NCBI GenBank assembly: GCA_949152475.1
Contig: OX424559.1
Span: 33,461,119 to 33,525,118 of the forward strand
Origin: Terebella lapidaria
Taxonomy: Eukaryota; Annelida; Polychaeta; Terebellida; Terebellidae
Length of the DNA: 64,000 nt
Direction of reading: 5' to 3'
Below the pieces are notes generated by a model. It ran no database searches, was not told the DNA's origin, and was given only the letters and a program-made list of their open reading frames with translations. Positions 54,951 through 64,000 of the stretch are shown here, piece after piece; position 1 is the first letter of the stretch, and every line of letters begins with the position of its first letter. A program made the translations under genes and the position numbers.

Positions 54951-57319
54951 CCAATACCTTGGATTGGTAGATACCCGGAGGCCAGATCCAGAGCACAGAA
55001 ATATTGCGATCTGGCCAGGGAATCGAAGGTGTCTTCGATGTGCAGGAGAGGATATGAGTTCTTCCGCGTGGCATCGTTAAGATTACGATAGTCCACGCAG
55101 AACCTCCAAGAGCCGTCCTTCTTCTTCACCATAACCACAGGACTTGCCCAAGGGCTGTCACTGGGTTCGATGATGTCTAGCTCGAGCATCTTTTGCACCT
55201 CCTGGTGAATGACCTCTTGGTGCACTATCGCTGCTCGACGTAGACGCTGCTTAACAGGACGCTCGTCCAGAAGGTCGATGCAGTGTCGCACGTTTGTCTT
55301 GCTAACCGCACCATCCGGACTCATGAACACATCCGCATACTGCCGGAGCAGCTTGCGGAGAGCTTGACGCTGATCTTCATCCAGCCGGTCCTTCGGAACT
55401 CTAGATTCCAGATGGTCTGGCAGGGTGAACGGATCATCTGCGGCGGCCGCCGCCGCGCATGCAGCACGACAGACAGGATCGTCAGAGATAACCCAGCTAG
55501 ATGACGCGGGCGTAGCAGTAGCTGCCACACAGCCGCGCCGCAGAACAACGGGAGCATCCGTAGGATTCACCACGAGGATGGGCATCGCGCGGGTGTCGGA
55601 CTTGACCAGAGCCTCACCCAACACGAGTACGGTTCCTCGGGCAAAATTGCTCACCGGTTGCACTATGCATGGACGAGGGGCATCGAGGGGCATGCGGGGA
55701 CGACGCGGCCTCGCCTCAATGATCCTCTCCCTCATTGGCGGCACAACAGTAGTGCGCGCCGCCCGCAATTGGAATGCATGTGATGGACCTGCGCGGAAGA
55801 GGAAGTGAGTGTCCTCTCCCATCCGGAGTTCACCAGAGCTGAAGTTGGTGATCACCTGGTGGATCCGGAGAAAGTTCATTCCAAATTTCCCGGGCACTCC
55901 GATATCTGCAACGATTGCCTCTGTAATATACACCTTGTCCCCAAGAGTAATAGGCAGATTGATGATGCCGTGGATACGGATGCTGTTGTTACCCGCTCCG
56001 TGGAGCGTGTAACGTCCGGGATCCCGCAACACAATGTCGCGGAGCGCGGGCTCTCTCTTGAACGTTCCCGTGGCTACGATGGTAACCTCCGAGCCAGAGT
56101 CTACAAGGAACCGGACCGGCTCCCGTCCAAAAGACAGGGGCAGGTACCAGCAAGGGTCCCTCACCAGTGCGCATATTGTATGATCGGCATCACTTAAAGC
56201 ACTGGGCTCAGCTACGGAGTCCTCGTTATCCACCTCAGCGGCGGAGGAGCTAGACTGATCCTCAAGGACCACTTCCGGAGAAGTTATATCTACTTGAGGT
56301 TCGTCCTGCTTTTCCGCAGGTGGGGCGGCGTCAGACGCCACCGAACAACTGTCCCTGGACGCAGTGTTGGTCACCACGCGTCCGGCTTCACTTTCCCTGC
56401 CGAGAGGGTCGGCCTTGCTGTCCCGGAGGACCGGGCCAGAAGGAAGAATTCCTCCGGCGCAGATCAGGGAGGCCCCCTTGATATCCGCGTGCCCGCAGGC
56501 GTTCCACAATTCCGAACACTTCAGCCAAAAGTGTCCCTGTTTTCCGCAGAAGTAGCAGGGACGGTTCTGGGCTGGTCCGGACGTGAACGCACAACATTCT
56601 GCGGGTCCCGGAGCATCAATTCCTGCACAGTGCGCAATCATCTGCGCTGCACAGAAATCGTATTCTTCCATGTCATACTCATCCGAGGACGAGCACGACG
56701 CGACAGCTGGTGCCGCCTGTACGGGCATCCCAGAGGACGCCTGCGCACCAACCCACTGAGGGCTGGGCTCCCCGGCGGGTTCCCGGTGAACCGGGGCCTG
56801 CCGCGGGACCATTTGTGCTGCCTGTATGGGAGCAGGCACTGCCGCTTGCGAAGGCACAGCCGGGGCTGAAGCCGGGGCCGGACGCATCTGTCTAGGATGG
56901 ACAGCTACCTCTATCGCAAGGGCGGAGTTGATTGCCTCCTCCATCGATTGTTTTTCATGGGTGGCCAGCCCGTAGGATATGTAGTAGGGCTGGACATCGA
57001 TGAACTGATCAATCAGCATCGGTTCAAACCGACTGGCTTCCATGTCCGGATAGGCTCTCTGGCCGAGTATGCGCAAGTTGAATGCATACTCGGTAACAGA
57101 TTCAGTCGGTAGGCGGATCCTAGCTTTAAACTCCCGTTCAAACATCCGCCTGTTGGTCATCGGCGTGAACAGTAAACAGAGTTGTCTAGCAACCTCGCAG
57201 AACTTAACTGTCCCCACCGGCAAACACTGCATTACCCGGAGAGCCTTCCTTTCCAAGCTCCCGCGAGGATATGCCAAGCTTCCTCCTGGATCCATCCTTC
57301 GTACACTGCCCTCCGCCAT
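54905..57319 (-). pseudogene. Gy1-c gag-protease-reverse transcriptase open stretch (fossil)
   Basis: Over about 800 codons it shows, in order, the capsid part (EFKARIRLPTESVTEYAFNL, LIDQFIDVQPYYISYGLATH), a Pro/Ala-rich linker and the knuckle CYFCGKQGHFWLKC. Then come the protease (FLVDSGSEVTIVA and a GMNFLRIHQ second signature), a spacer (LVVNPTDAPVVLRRGC), and RT fingers (SPWASPVVMVKKKDGSWRFC). Gag, protease and RT in one frame suggests this family makes a single Gag-Pol polyprotein in this region. Confidence 0.85.
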
Positions 57320-58716
57320 ACCTGGAGTAAGTAATCCTTCAAGTCGGCGTTATCCTCGAGCCTGTGTCGCACCATCCCGGGTGGGAAAAGACCGGTGATC
57401 CACAGGACTTGCGCCCCCCGAGTCAGCATGGTTGTGTCAAGACTGGTCGGGCCCCCTGTCTGTGAGCAGAACGCGCCCGACGGTCCGTGCACCACCCGCT
57501 CCCACGGCGGAGTCTGCAGGTGGAGACTCAAACGCTGCTGGCATGGGGGAAGGGAAGCTCACGCTTGCTGCTGGGTACATACCCGTAGGTGGCCCACTCT
57601 GGCTTGGTGCGGCCGGGACTCCCATCGAACCTACTGGGTAGGCTCCAGACGGGGCGGCGAAACTGTCGTAACTTGGGGCTGGGGCCGCCGGTTGCCAATT
57701 CATTCCCGGAACACCGTAGCTGCCTGAGTAGGCCGACCACACGGCATTAGCTCCGGCCGTCAGAACGGTCGGGGCAGTTGCCAGCGTGGTGCCTCCAAGT
57801 CGTGGAGCAGGCGCAGATCCCGTAGCAGGGACCACCGGCGTCTGCGGACACGGGAGGACTTGAGGGAGGAGCCATAGGCCCAGTCATCCCCGGACTGTAC
57901 GGGATCGTCGGATCCACACTCAAGGCCGGTTGACTTTGCTTGTACTGATCAAGCGCCATGGAAATCAGCCGCCGTTCCCTCTCCGACAAGGGCCCTGACA
58001 GGCTCAATGACTGCAGAGAGGGCGAGCGGTTCCGCCGATCGGCTCGCCCTCGGTGAGGCGAACGAGCGCGGTCGTAGCACCCTAGAGGAGCCAGCGCACT
58101 CAGTGTGTTGGTGAGCTGCTCCACTTCACCCGGTGCGGACCGTCCGGTACCGGACCAGGGACTCGCGAGGGAGTCCACCCGGCCGGGTTAGGCAACCGGA
58201 GGTGGTGGTCCGCTTGTTCGGAGTTAGCCGTGGTAGTTGGCGCTCGATTCCGGATGTCCGGAGACATCCCCTGGAAGAGTGCCGCTTGCCACAAAGACCG
58301 TCCAGACAAGGATGGGCGTGGAGTGGAGCCGTTGCCAGCTCCACCTACCGTGCCTAACACATCGAGGATAGGGGTCGACGGCAACACATGTTGCGGCCCC
58401 GCAGGGCTCGACTCTACGTCCTGGGACGGAGTCGAGGACGCCGGAGTCGACTCCGCAGACCGGGTCTGGTCCGTGGAGGGCTCCGCGCATCTCTGCGCAC
58501 TGCCGGAGCCACCCGAGAGTAGCTCACGGCTGGTCTTCGACCGGGTATGGTCGGAGACCTTCTCTACGCTTTCTTTATCTTTCGTTGGTTCACTCATTTC
58601 TCACTCTGCAGATATGTCCCGGAGGAGGGAAGGGGTCCCCAGGGACGAGGGAGCAAGACACTGCGACGTTAGGCTGCAATGGAACGCCGTCGGGCTGATC
58701 CTGGTCACGGCACCAA

Positions 58717-59095
58717 TGTAAAGTATTAACGTCGTCCGCTATCCGGGATCCTCGAGGATAGTCCTCTCACCACAGGTCATCGCGGACGCGCACCCGCTAT
58801 CCTCAGATCCTCACGGGGAACCCGCTCACTGAGGGTCACTGCAGGTGCAGTAACAACTCTATCATTAATACTAAGACCAGGTAACTGCCCACCCAGCGAG
58901 CCCAGACGTGAGGACACCACTCAGATACACGATCATCACCGTGGTGATAGCTGTAAGGCTTGGCTCGCCACGGTCCGCCTTGGGGATAGAACCCCGGGCA
59001 GCCCGACAGTCTGCCAGAGCCTGTGTCGCACCATTCCGGGTGGGAAAAGACCGGTGATCCACAGAGCTTGCGCCCCCGAGTCAGCACGGTTGTGT
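58717..59095 (-). repeat. Gy1-c partial 5' LTR
   Basis: It matches the primer-site-proximal half of the Gy1-b LTR (complement starts TGTAAAGTATTAACGTCGTC). Homology ends near 59082-59095, where unrelated AT-rich DNA begins. Confidence 0.85.
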
Positions 59096-59099
59096 CATG

Positions 59100-60529
59100 A
59101 TAAATTTTTTATAACCATTGTTATTTCTGAGTCCAAAAACTTGTCAAAAGTTTGACATGGGGAGTTTATATTTTGTTCATTATGTTCACTGTACAACTCG
59201 ATATGGATGGAATTACTCATGAAGTAATGGGTTTTTATTTTCTTCCCTATACCAGAATAATTGTATTTCGTCAAGTGTATTTCAGACTGGGGCTTGGACA
59301 ATTCGGCTCAGGGACAACTCTGCATGGCCAGCTCAGCCCAGGCTGGATAGCTCACCCAGGAAGAGTCGCTCCAGTTTGTCACGCTGATTGGACAACACGG
59401 CTCACGGCTCGGCTGATTGGACACAGTTCTGGGGTCACTGGGAGGTTCAGCCAGGCCCAAATTGCGATCCCAAATGCCTCATGATATGACTATTAGTTTT
59501 AACACGGCACCTTTAAGACTCATGCAATTTAGTGGTTCGGAAATAATGAAAACACGGTACCACATTGAGTGCATGCTATATAAATTGACCTGTATTTTTC
59601 CATAGTATTTGCATGAAGGTGGTAGGCCTAATGATTATATGAGAAGGCAATAAAGGCTAGAAGCTTTTGACTCAAAAATAATGGAAACACAACAATCAAT
59701 TCAATACTTCTTTTGGACATGATTCTCTACTTGTTTCCTTGGCCCAATTTAGCTTATAATGGGCACAAAAGTGACCTAAAACACCACTAATTCATTCTTA
59801 TTGACATCACTTGACATGATTTAGTCATTAGGTCCTATATCTTGCATGGAATTTTGCAAAACTCCCAACTTTTTAAACTCTTTGCAATGTACACTCTGAT
59901 CAGTGAAATCTGATTATGACATGGATACGATCGCTCTCAGTAAATACATTTCGTTTTTTTTCTAGACACAAACACGTCAGTAAATTTGGTTTAGGTTGAG
60001 GTTATAGGCTTCCTGTTGTGTTTGCTATAGGCCTGATAAATCTGCTCATGACAACATAAACACAATATATATTGTCGATATAGCAAAATGGAAATTCTTC
60101 ACATTGCATCATATTTCACATTTTTCAAGTTACATGTATTTATCATTTTTCCATTCACATTGATTATTTTATTGAAACTTCAATATACTTGATTGATATT
60201 TGAATTGCAGTGTAATCCACATATAGTGGATTATATCTTTCAGGCTCCAGTCCTTTGTGGATATCATGTTGATACTTTGTGGAAAATACCCAGACATGTT
60301 GAGGAAGATTAATACATGTATTGGTATGAATATTCAAGTAGTGAATTCATCAAGCTAGCAGAAATCCGTCATTATACTAGTTAATATTTGGAAGAAAATA
60401 ATGTTGGGCAAAATCTCTTGAGTAGTTTTTTCAATGCAAGCAGTAATTGAACGTGCATAGAGCAAAAATTGCATAAATTGGAATTATTCACCATTCAGCA
60501 TTACACCCTAATTTGCGTTTGGAACAGAG
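59100..60529. other. No gene seen
   Basis: AT-rich unique sequence with a GC-richer patch (about 59290-59470) containing GCTGATTGGACA repeats. Open stretches lack recognisable domains. Confidence 0.45.
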
Positions 60530-60841
60530 ATGGCCAAAGTGTACTCGGAAATTCTAGAATTATATACGCACAAGTACGGTATAGCTCACTATTTGTCGTC
60601 ATACACTAGATCTATAACGTTCGTCTGCGCAAATATCAAAACACTGGGAAAAGATCTAGGCCTAAGTTTTTTTTTAAAAGAGTACTCTGTTTACGTGAAA
60701 TTACGGTACCGGGTGGGCGTTGTCATGGAGTCACGTGATGACACCAATCTCGCAGATCCAGTCTCGTTGTTTGAATCTCATCCACGAAACGTCGATAAAT
60801 GTCATCTAGTTGTTGTGTCTGGATTGAATATACTCGAATAA
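60530..60841 (+). CDS. Orphan ORF, 103 codons
   Basis: The ATG sits in a good context (GAGATGGCC) and the frame reads MAKVYSEILELYTHKYGIAH onward, ending SGLNILE. It has no Cys/His motif, signal peptide or membrane span. The composition is protein-like but nothing was recognised. An AATAAA-like GAAAATAAAC lies near 60890, about 50 bp after the stop. It could be a small exon, a decayed gene or chance. Confidence 0.25.
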   Translation: MAKVYSEILELYTHKYGIAHYLSSYTRSITFVCANIKTLGKDLGLSFFLKEYSVYVKLRYRVGVVMESRDDTNLADPVSLFESHPRNVDKCHLVVVSGLNILE

Positions 60842-61084
60842 AACACTGAGAAACACTAATGATACCATATTGTGAAATGGTGCTTTGCAGAAAATAAACT
60901 TTTCTGTGAGTGCTGAATTTGCTCCCAGGTCGCTAGGGGCTTCTTGTCTAAAACCTGACTTCCGGCGAACGAAGAAATTCTGTTCATAGTAGATCTAGTT
61001 CACCAGTCACATGTCGAGTGAGACAATCTCTACTTACTACGGTGGCTCATTACCGCCAATTACGTTCGTGTATTTCTCACCCCA

Positions 61085-61775
61085 TTTATAATTACCACCT
61101 CACAATATTCACCGCATTTATAATTTCCACCTCGTTCATAATTATCACCTCAGAATTATCACCGCGTTTATAATTTCCACCCCGTTCATAATTATCACCT
61201 CAGAATTATCACCGCGTTTATAATTTCCACCCCGTTCATAATTATCACCTCACAATTTTCACCCCGTTTATAATTTCCACCCCGTTCATAATTATCACCT
61301 CACAATTTTCACCCCGTTTATAATTTACACCCCGTTCATAATTATCACCTCAGAATTATCACCGCGTTCAAAATTTCCACCCCGTTCATAATTATCACCT
61401 CACAATTTTCACCCCGTTTATAATTTACATCCCGTTCATAATTATCACCTCAGAATTATCACCGCGTTCAAAATTTCCACCCCGTTCATAATTATCACCT
61501 CACAATTTTCACCCCGTTTATAATTTACACCCCGTTCACAATTATCACCTCAGAATTATCACCGCGTTTATAATTTCCACCCCGTTTATAATTATCACCT
61601 CACAATTTCCACCCCGTTTATAATTTCCACCCCGTTCATAATTATCACCTCAGAATTATAACCGCGTTTATAATTTCCACCCCATTTATAATTATCACCT
61701 CACAATTTTCACCACGTTTATAATTTACACCCCGTTCATAATTATCACCTCAGCGTTATCACCGCGTTTATAATT
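61085..61775. repeat. Left-arm tandem array (TAATTATCACCTCA / TTATAATTTCCACCCC)
   Basis: About 22 half-units of ~31 bp alternate between ACCCCGTTCATAATTATCAC and CACAATTTTCACCCCGTTTA types, giving a 62-bp higher-order period in places. Some 62- to 125-bp blocks are identical, so part of the array expanded recently. Confidence 0.9.
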
Positions 61776-61859
61776 ATGATTTGATCACAATCATTACTAG
61801 GTACAGATTTTCAATTGGTGCATTGAGTCTTAGTATGAACACTCTTGGTATTCTGTGTA

Positions 61860-62386
61860 CCGTATTGACGCGCATATAAGGACATGTCCTCATATATGAG
61901 CACTTCCTTATATCCGGACATAGGAACATGACCTTATATGAGAATTTTATTTATAAACGGCCTGTAAAACATCTGACCCACATATAAGGACATTTTGCAT
62001 GTCGATGATTATAAGTTGTGAAAAATGACACAACACAACACATGTAGCACGTACCACTACGTATACCATGTTCAGCATATTAATCTCGAATATTCTTGTG
62101 GTCTTGAAATTAAATTGTATTCATGTTGAATGTATGTGTTATAGACCTGCATGGAATTGTGTGCCACTCAAAGGGACAAAATTAATTGCGCCAATAATTT
62201 AATTAGGGCCCAATTCTTCAGTTTATAGTAGTACATATAGTGTCCTTATATATGAATAAACGGGGTGTTTTATGTCTGGATAAAAGGCCGTCTCCTTATA
62301 AGTGAACATGTTTTGAATTTTCGATATATTGTGAAAATGCACAAATCCACAAATAAGGACCTGTCCTTATATGCGATTCAATACGG
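61860..62386. mobile_element. MITE nested in the fold-back loop, TA-flanked
   Basis: CCGTATTGACGCGCATATAA at the left pairs with the complement of TTATATGCGATTCAATACGG at the right; TA lies on both sides (61858-61859 and 62387-62388). Inside, CTTATATNNGGAC-type words recur in both orientations. TA flanks and inverted ends fit a Tc1/mariner-type non-autonomous element. Confidence 0.75.
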
Positions 62387-62439
62387 TAGCTATAGAGGCG
62401 GTTCTATAAGCATCTTGTTGCTCTTGGGCTGCATATGTT

Positions 62440-62875
62440 CATGAAGTGAGGTGATAATTATAGATGGAGTGGATATTATGTACTCGATGAATATTGTAAG
62501 GTGATAAATATAGATTGGGGGGGAAAAATTTTGAACGCGGTGATAATTCTGAGGTGGTAATTATAGATGTGGTGGATATTATAAACTCGGTGAATATTGT
62601 GCGGTGATAATTATAGATGGGGTGGATATTATAAACGTGGTGAATATTGTGAGGTGATAATTATAGATGGGGTGGATATTTTAAACTCGGTGAATATTGT
62701 GAGGTGGTAATTATAGATGGGGTGGATATTATAAAATCGGTGAATATTGTGAGGTGATAATTATAGATGGGGTGGAAATTATAAACGCGGTGAATTTTGT
62801 GAGGTGATAATTATAGATGGGGTGGATATTATAAACGCGGTGAATATTGTGAGGTGATAATTATAGATGGGGTGA
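62440..62875. repeat. Right-arm tandem array (inverse of the left array)
   Basis: Eight or so units of GGTGATAATTATAGATGGGG and TGGATATTATAAACGCGGTG, with ~62-bp period, are the reverse complement type of the left arm. Confidence 0.88.
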
Positions 62876-62920
62876 GAAATGCACGAATATAATTGGCGGT
62901 AATAAGCCACCGTAACTTAC

Positions 62921-63796
62921 TGCTGCTTTGATGTTTCTCGGACACATACAATACCATTAGACGCATTTCGGCGCGCGCGCCTCGCTGCGTTATTACGATA
63001 TTAAGTATTACCGTATGTTCCTCAGGTGGAGTATGCTAAATTATAACACGATACCATCATCATATATATGAACCACGAGTTTTGTAAAATTATGTGGAGT
63101 ATCACACGACATCCTATAATAGAAGAAATTGTGTAAACTTGGAAATCACAGGCAATCAATATGACCACCGACTAAGGGGATGACCGGACTTGCAACGATG
63201 TGTACTTTAGATGTCCTTTTGTGTTGAATATACCTGTATATATTATATACCCACGCTCTTTCATGCGGGGTTGTCTGAAACGTGGCCTCCTAGTTGCGGA
63301 ATTAGCCAATCAGCGCAGTCACTTTTTGGTGCACTGGAGTATGTATGCCCATGTGTAGGCATGAATTCGAAACGACCATTCGACCCATCATGCTGAGGGG
63401 GGTTTTCTCATTGGTCACACGATACACGCGCATGTAATGTACACGTCAGGACTATCATACACAAACTGTTACAAGACTATACTTAAAAGGGCCCAAGTAC
63501 CGTACACTGCTCCTTAATACTACTCTTCCACTGAAAACATACCATTTAATCCGCTCCTTTTTAATCCTTATTGAATATAGAGGAAGGCGCAGGATATGAT
63601 ACTTGGGCCCTAAAAAGGAGTACGCTGATTCGATAATTCCCATACTATTGATCTTGTATTTGAGGAAAAATATCGAACTGTGAAAGGATATTTTGCACAA
63701 CATGTGCCTACGGACTATCATAATGTTGCACATATTGGTGTTCTATATTATTCCCGTGCTCAATCTCCATTCCGTCCATGGCCGTGAGTTGTTCCT
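62921..63796. other. No gene seen; small inverted repeat
   Basis: GGGCCCAAGTA near 63489 pairs with TACTTGGGCCC near 63600, about 110 bp apart. An open minus-strand stretch across it (63455-63733) has no domain. Nothing else was supported. Confidence 0.45.
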
Positions 63797-63857
63797 ATTA
63801 TTATTATTATTATCATTATTATTATCATATTATTATTATTATTATTATTATTATTAT
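63797..63857. repeat. (ATT)n microsatellite
   Basis: Trinucleotide ATT run with a few ATC interruptions. Confidence 0.9.
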
Positions 63858-64000
63858 CGATGAGAAAATATACCAATCATGGAATTGAAAAAAAAAATGG
63901 AAGCTAAAATGATAATAAAATGGAATTCAGGCTTTTGCATGGGGTAAGTGCGACCAAAGTCGGACACACCCCGATCTCTATTCTTCTTCTTCAAAGCTGA

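Larger units (their letters stand above)
54285..59095 (-). mobile_element. Gy1-c: partial Ty3/gypsy copy (gag to RNase H plus partial 5' LTR), broken
   Basis: A partial 5' LTR (58717 to about 59095) is followed, on the minus strand, by the Gy1 primer site, gag N-terminal part (58100-58597), gag, zinc knuckle, protease, reverse transcriptase and the start of RNase H. The copy lacks its 3' half. One open stretch, 54905-57319, spans capsid, knuckle, protease and reverse transcriptase, so this is the best preserved gag-pro part of the family. An LTR-like stretch also occurs near 57.4 kb within gag. It has few breaks (about three). Confidence 0.9.
61038..62914. mobile_element. Fold-back transposon with tandem-repeat arms
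   Basis: The left end TACGGTGGCTCATTACCGCC and the right end (complement TACGGTGGCTTATTACCGCC) are near-perfect inverse copies, and pairing continues through CAATTA, TTCGTG and TTTCTCACCCCAT. ACTTAC flanks both sides (61032-61037 and 62915-62920), a likely target duplication of 6-7 bp. The left arm (about 740 bp) and right arm (about 475 bp) are built of the same ~31-bp unit in opposite orientation. The layout is like fold-back elements such as FB, Galileo and the sea-urchin TU elements. There is no coding sequence. Confidence 0.85.

Noticed and set aside
59152-59484. 110-codon plus-strand ORF
   Set aside because: Its second half lies in a GC-rich patch with short repeats (GCTGATTGGACA); no domain or splice support.
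61085-61775. Possible CRISPR-like array
   Set aside because: Units are contiguous tandem repeats with no unique spacers, in a eukaryotic setting and mirrored by an inverted arm.
63455-63733. 92-codon minus-strand ORF
   Set aside because: It crosses a small inverted repeat, has no domain and no supporting signals.

Overview
The window looks like repeat-dense DNA from a marine invertebrate animal. The evidence is eukaryotic exon-like pieces with splice signals, Ty3/gypsy and tyrosine-recombinase retroelements, fold-back and MITE-like DNA elements, THAP, PHD and YqaJ domains, and the dispersed TATATAGCGCTTT repeat that I associate with such genomes. The phylum cannot be fixed from the sequence alone. 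No bacterial operon, tRNA, rRNA or CRISPR array was seen.

Layout. 0-9.6 kb: a small gypsy scrap, a palindrome-ended repeat, a transposon with arms of about 0.95 kb (2392-5812), then a decayed gene joining a YqaJ-type nuclease to a PHD finger. A 223-bp inverted repeat with no mismatch (5590-5812 and 8122-8344) flanks that gene. 9.3-20.6 kb: a probable host THAP gene on the minus strand, with its terminal exon near 9.4 kb and its THAP exon near 20.5 kb. The 10.4-kb Ty3/gypsy copy Gy1-a appears to sit in the intron in the opposite orientation. 20.8-23.3 kb: a tandem array with unit about 310-340 bp, seven units each carrying a perfect RFX X-box palindrome. 23.6-25.9 kb: a DIRS/Ngaro-like fossil on the minus strand. 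26.1-38.3 kb: a GGCATCATCG-type minisatellite and a TCAAGGTCA-rich repeat, split by a second gypsy family copy, Gy2 (27355-36860). 38.9-39.9 kb: two small inverted-repeat elements. 40.7-59.1 kb: two more Gy1 copies on the minus strand, Gy1-b with both LTRs and Gy1-c partial. 60.5 kb: an orphan ORF. 61.0-62.9 kb: a fold-back element whose arms are tandem repeats, with a TA-flanked MITE nested in its loop.

How the pieces fit. Nearly all recognisable coding sequence belongs to mobile elements. The most unusual points are: (1) Gy1 copies carry a multi-kilobase region after pol whose protein-like content (acidic part, basic/Ser-rich part, coiled coil) is conserved between Gy1-a and Gy1-b and does not look like an envelope; (2) the inverted repeat around the YqaJ-PHD gene is identical, while the arms of the adjacent transposon have drifted; (3) Gy2 has a second promoter-like cluster after pol that copies the layout of its LTR promoter; (4) X-box and nuclear-receptor-type motifs are amplified inside repeats. 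Retroelements are treated as fossils, so their individual defects are not itemised. Family assignments come from reading motifs by eye; no database search was possible.
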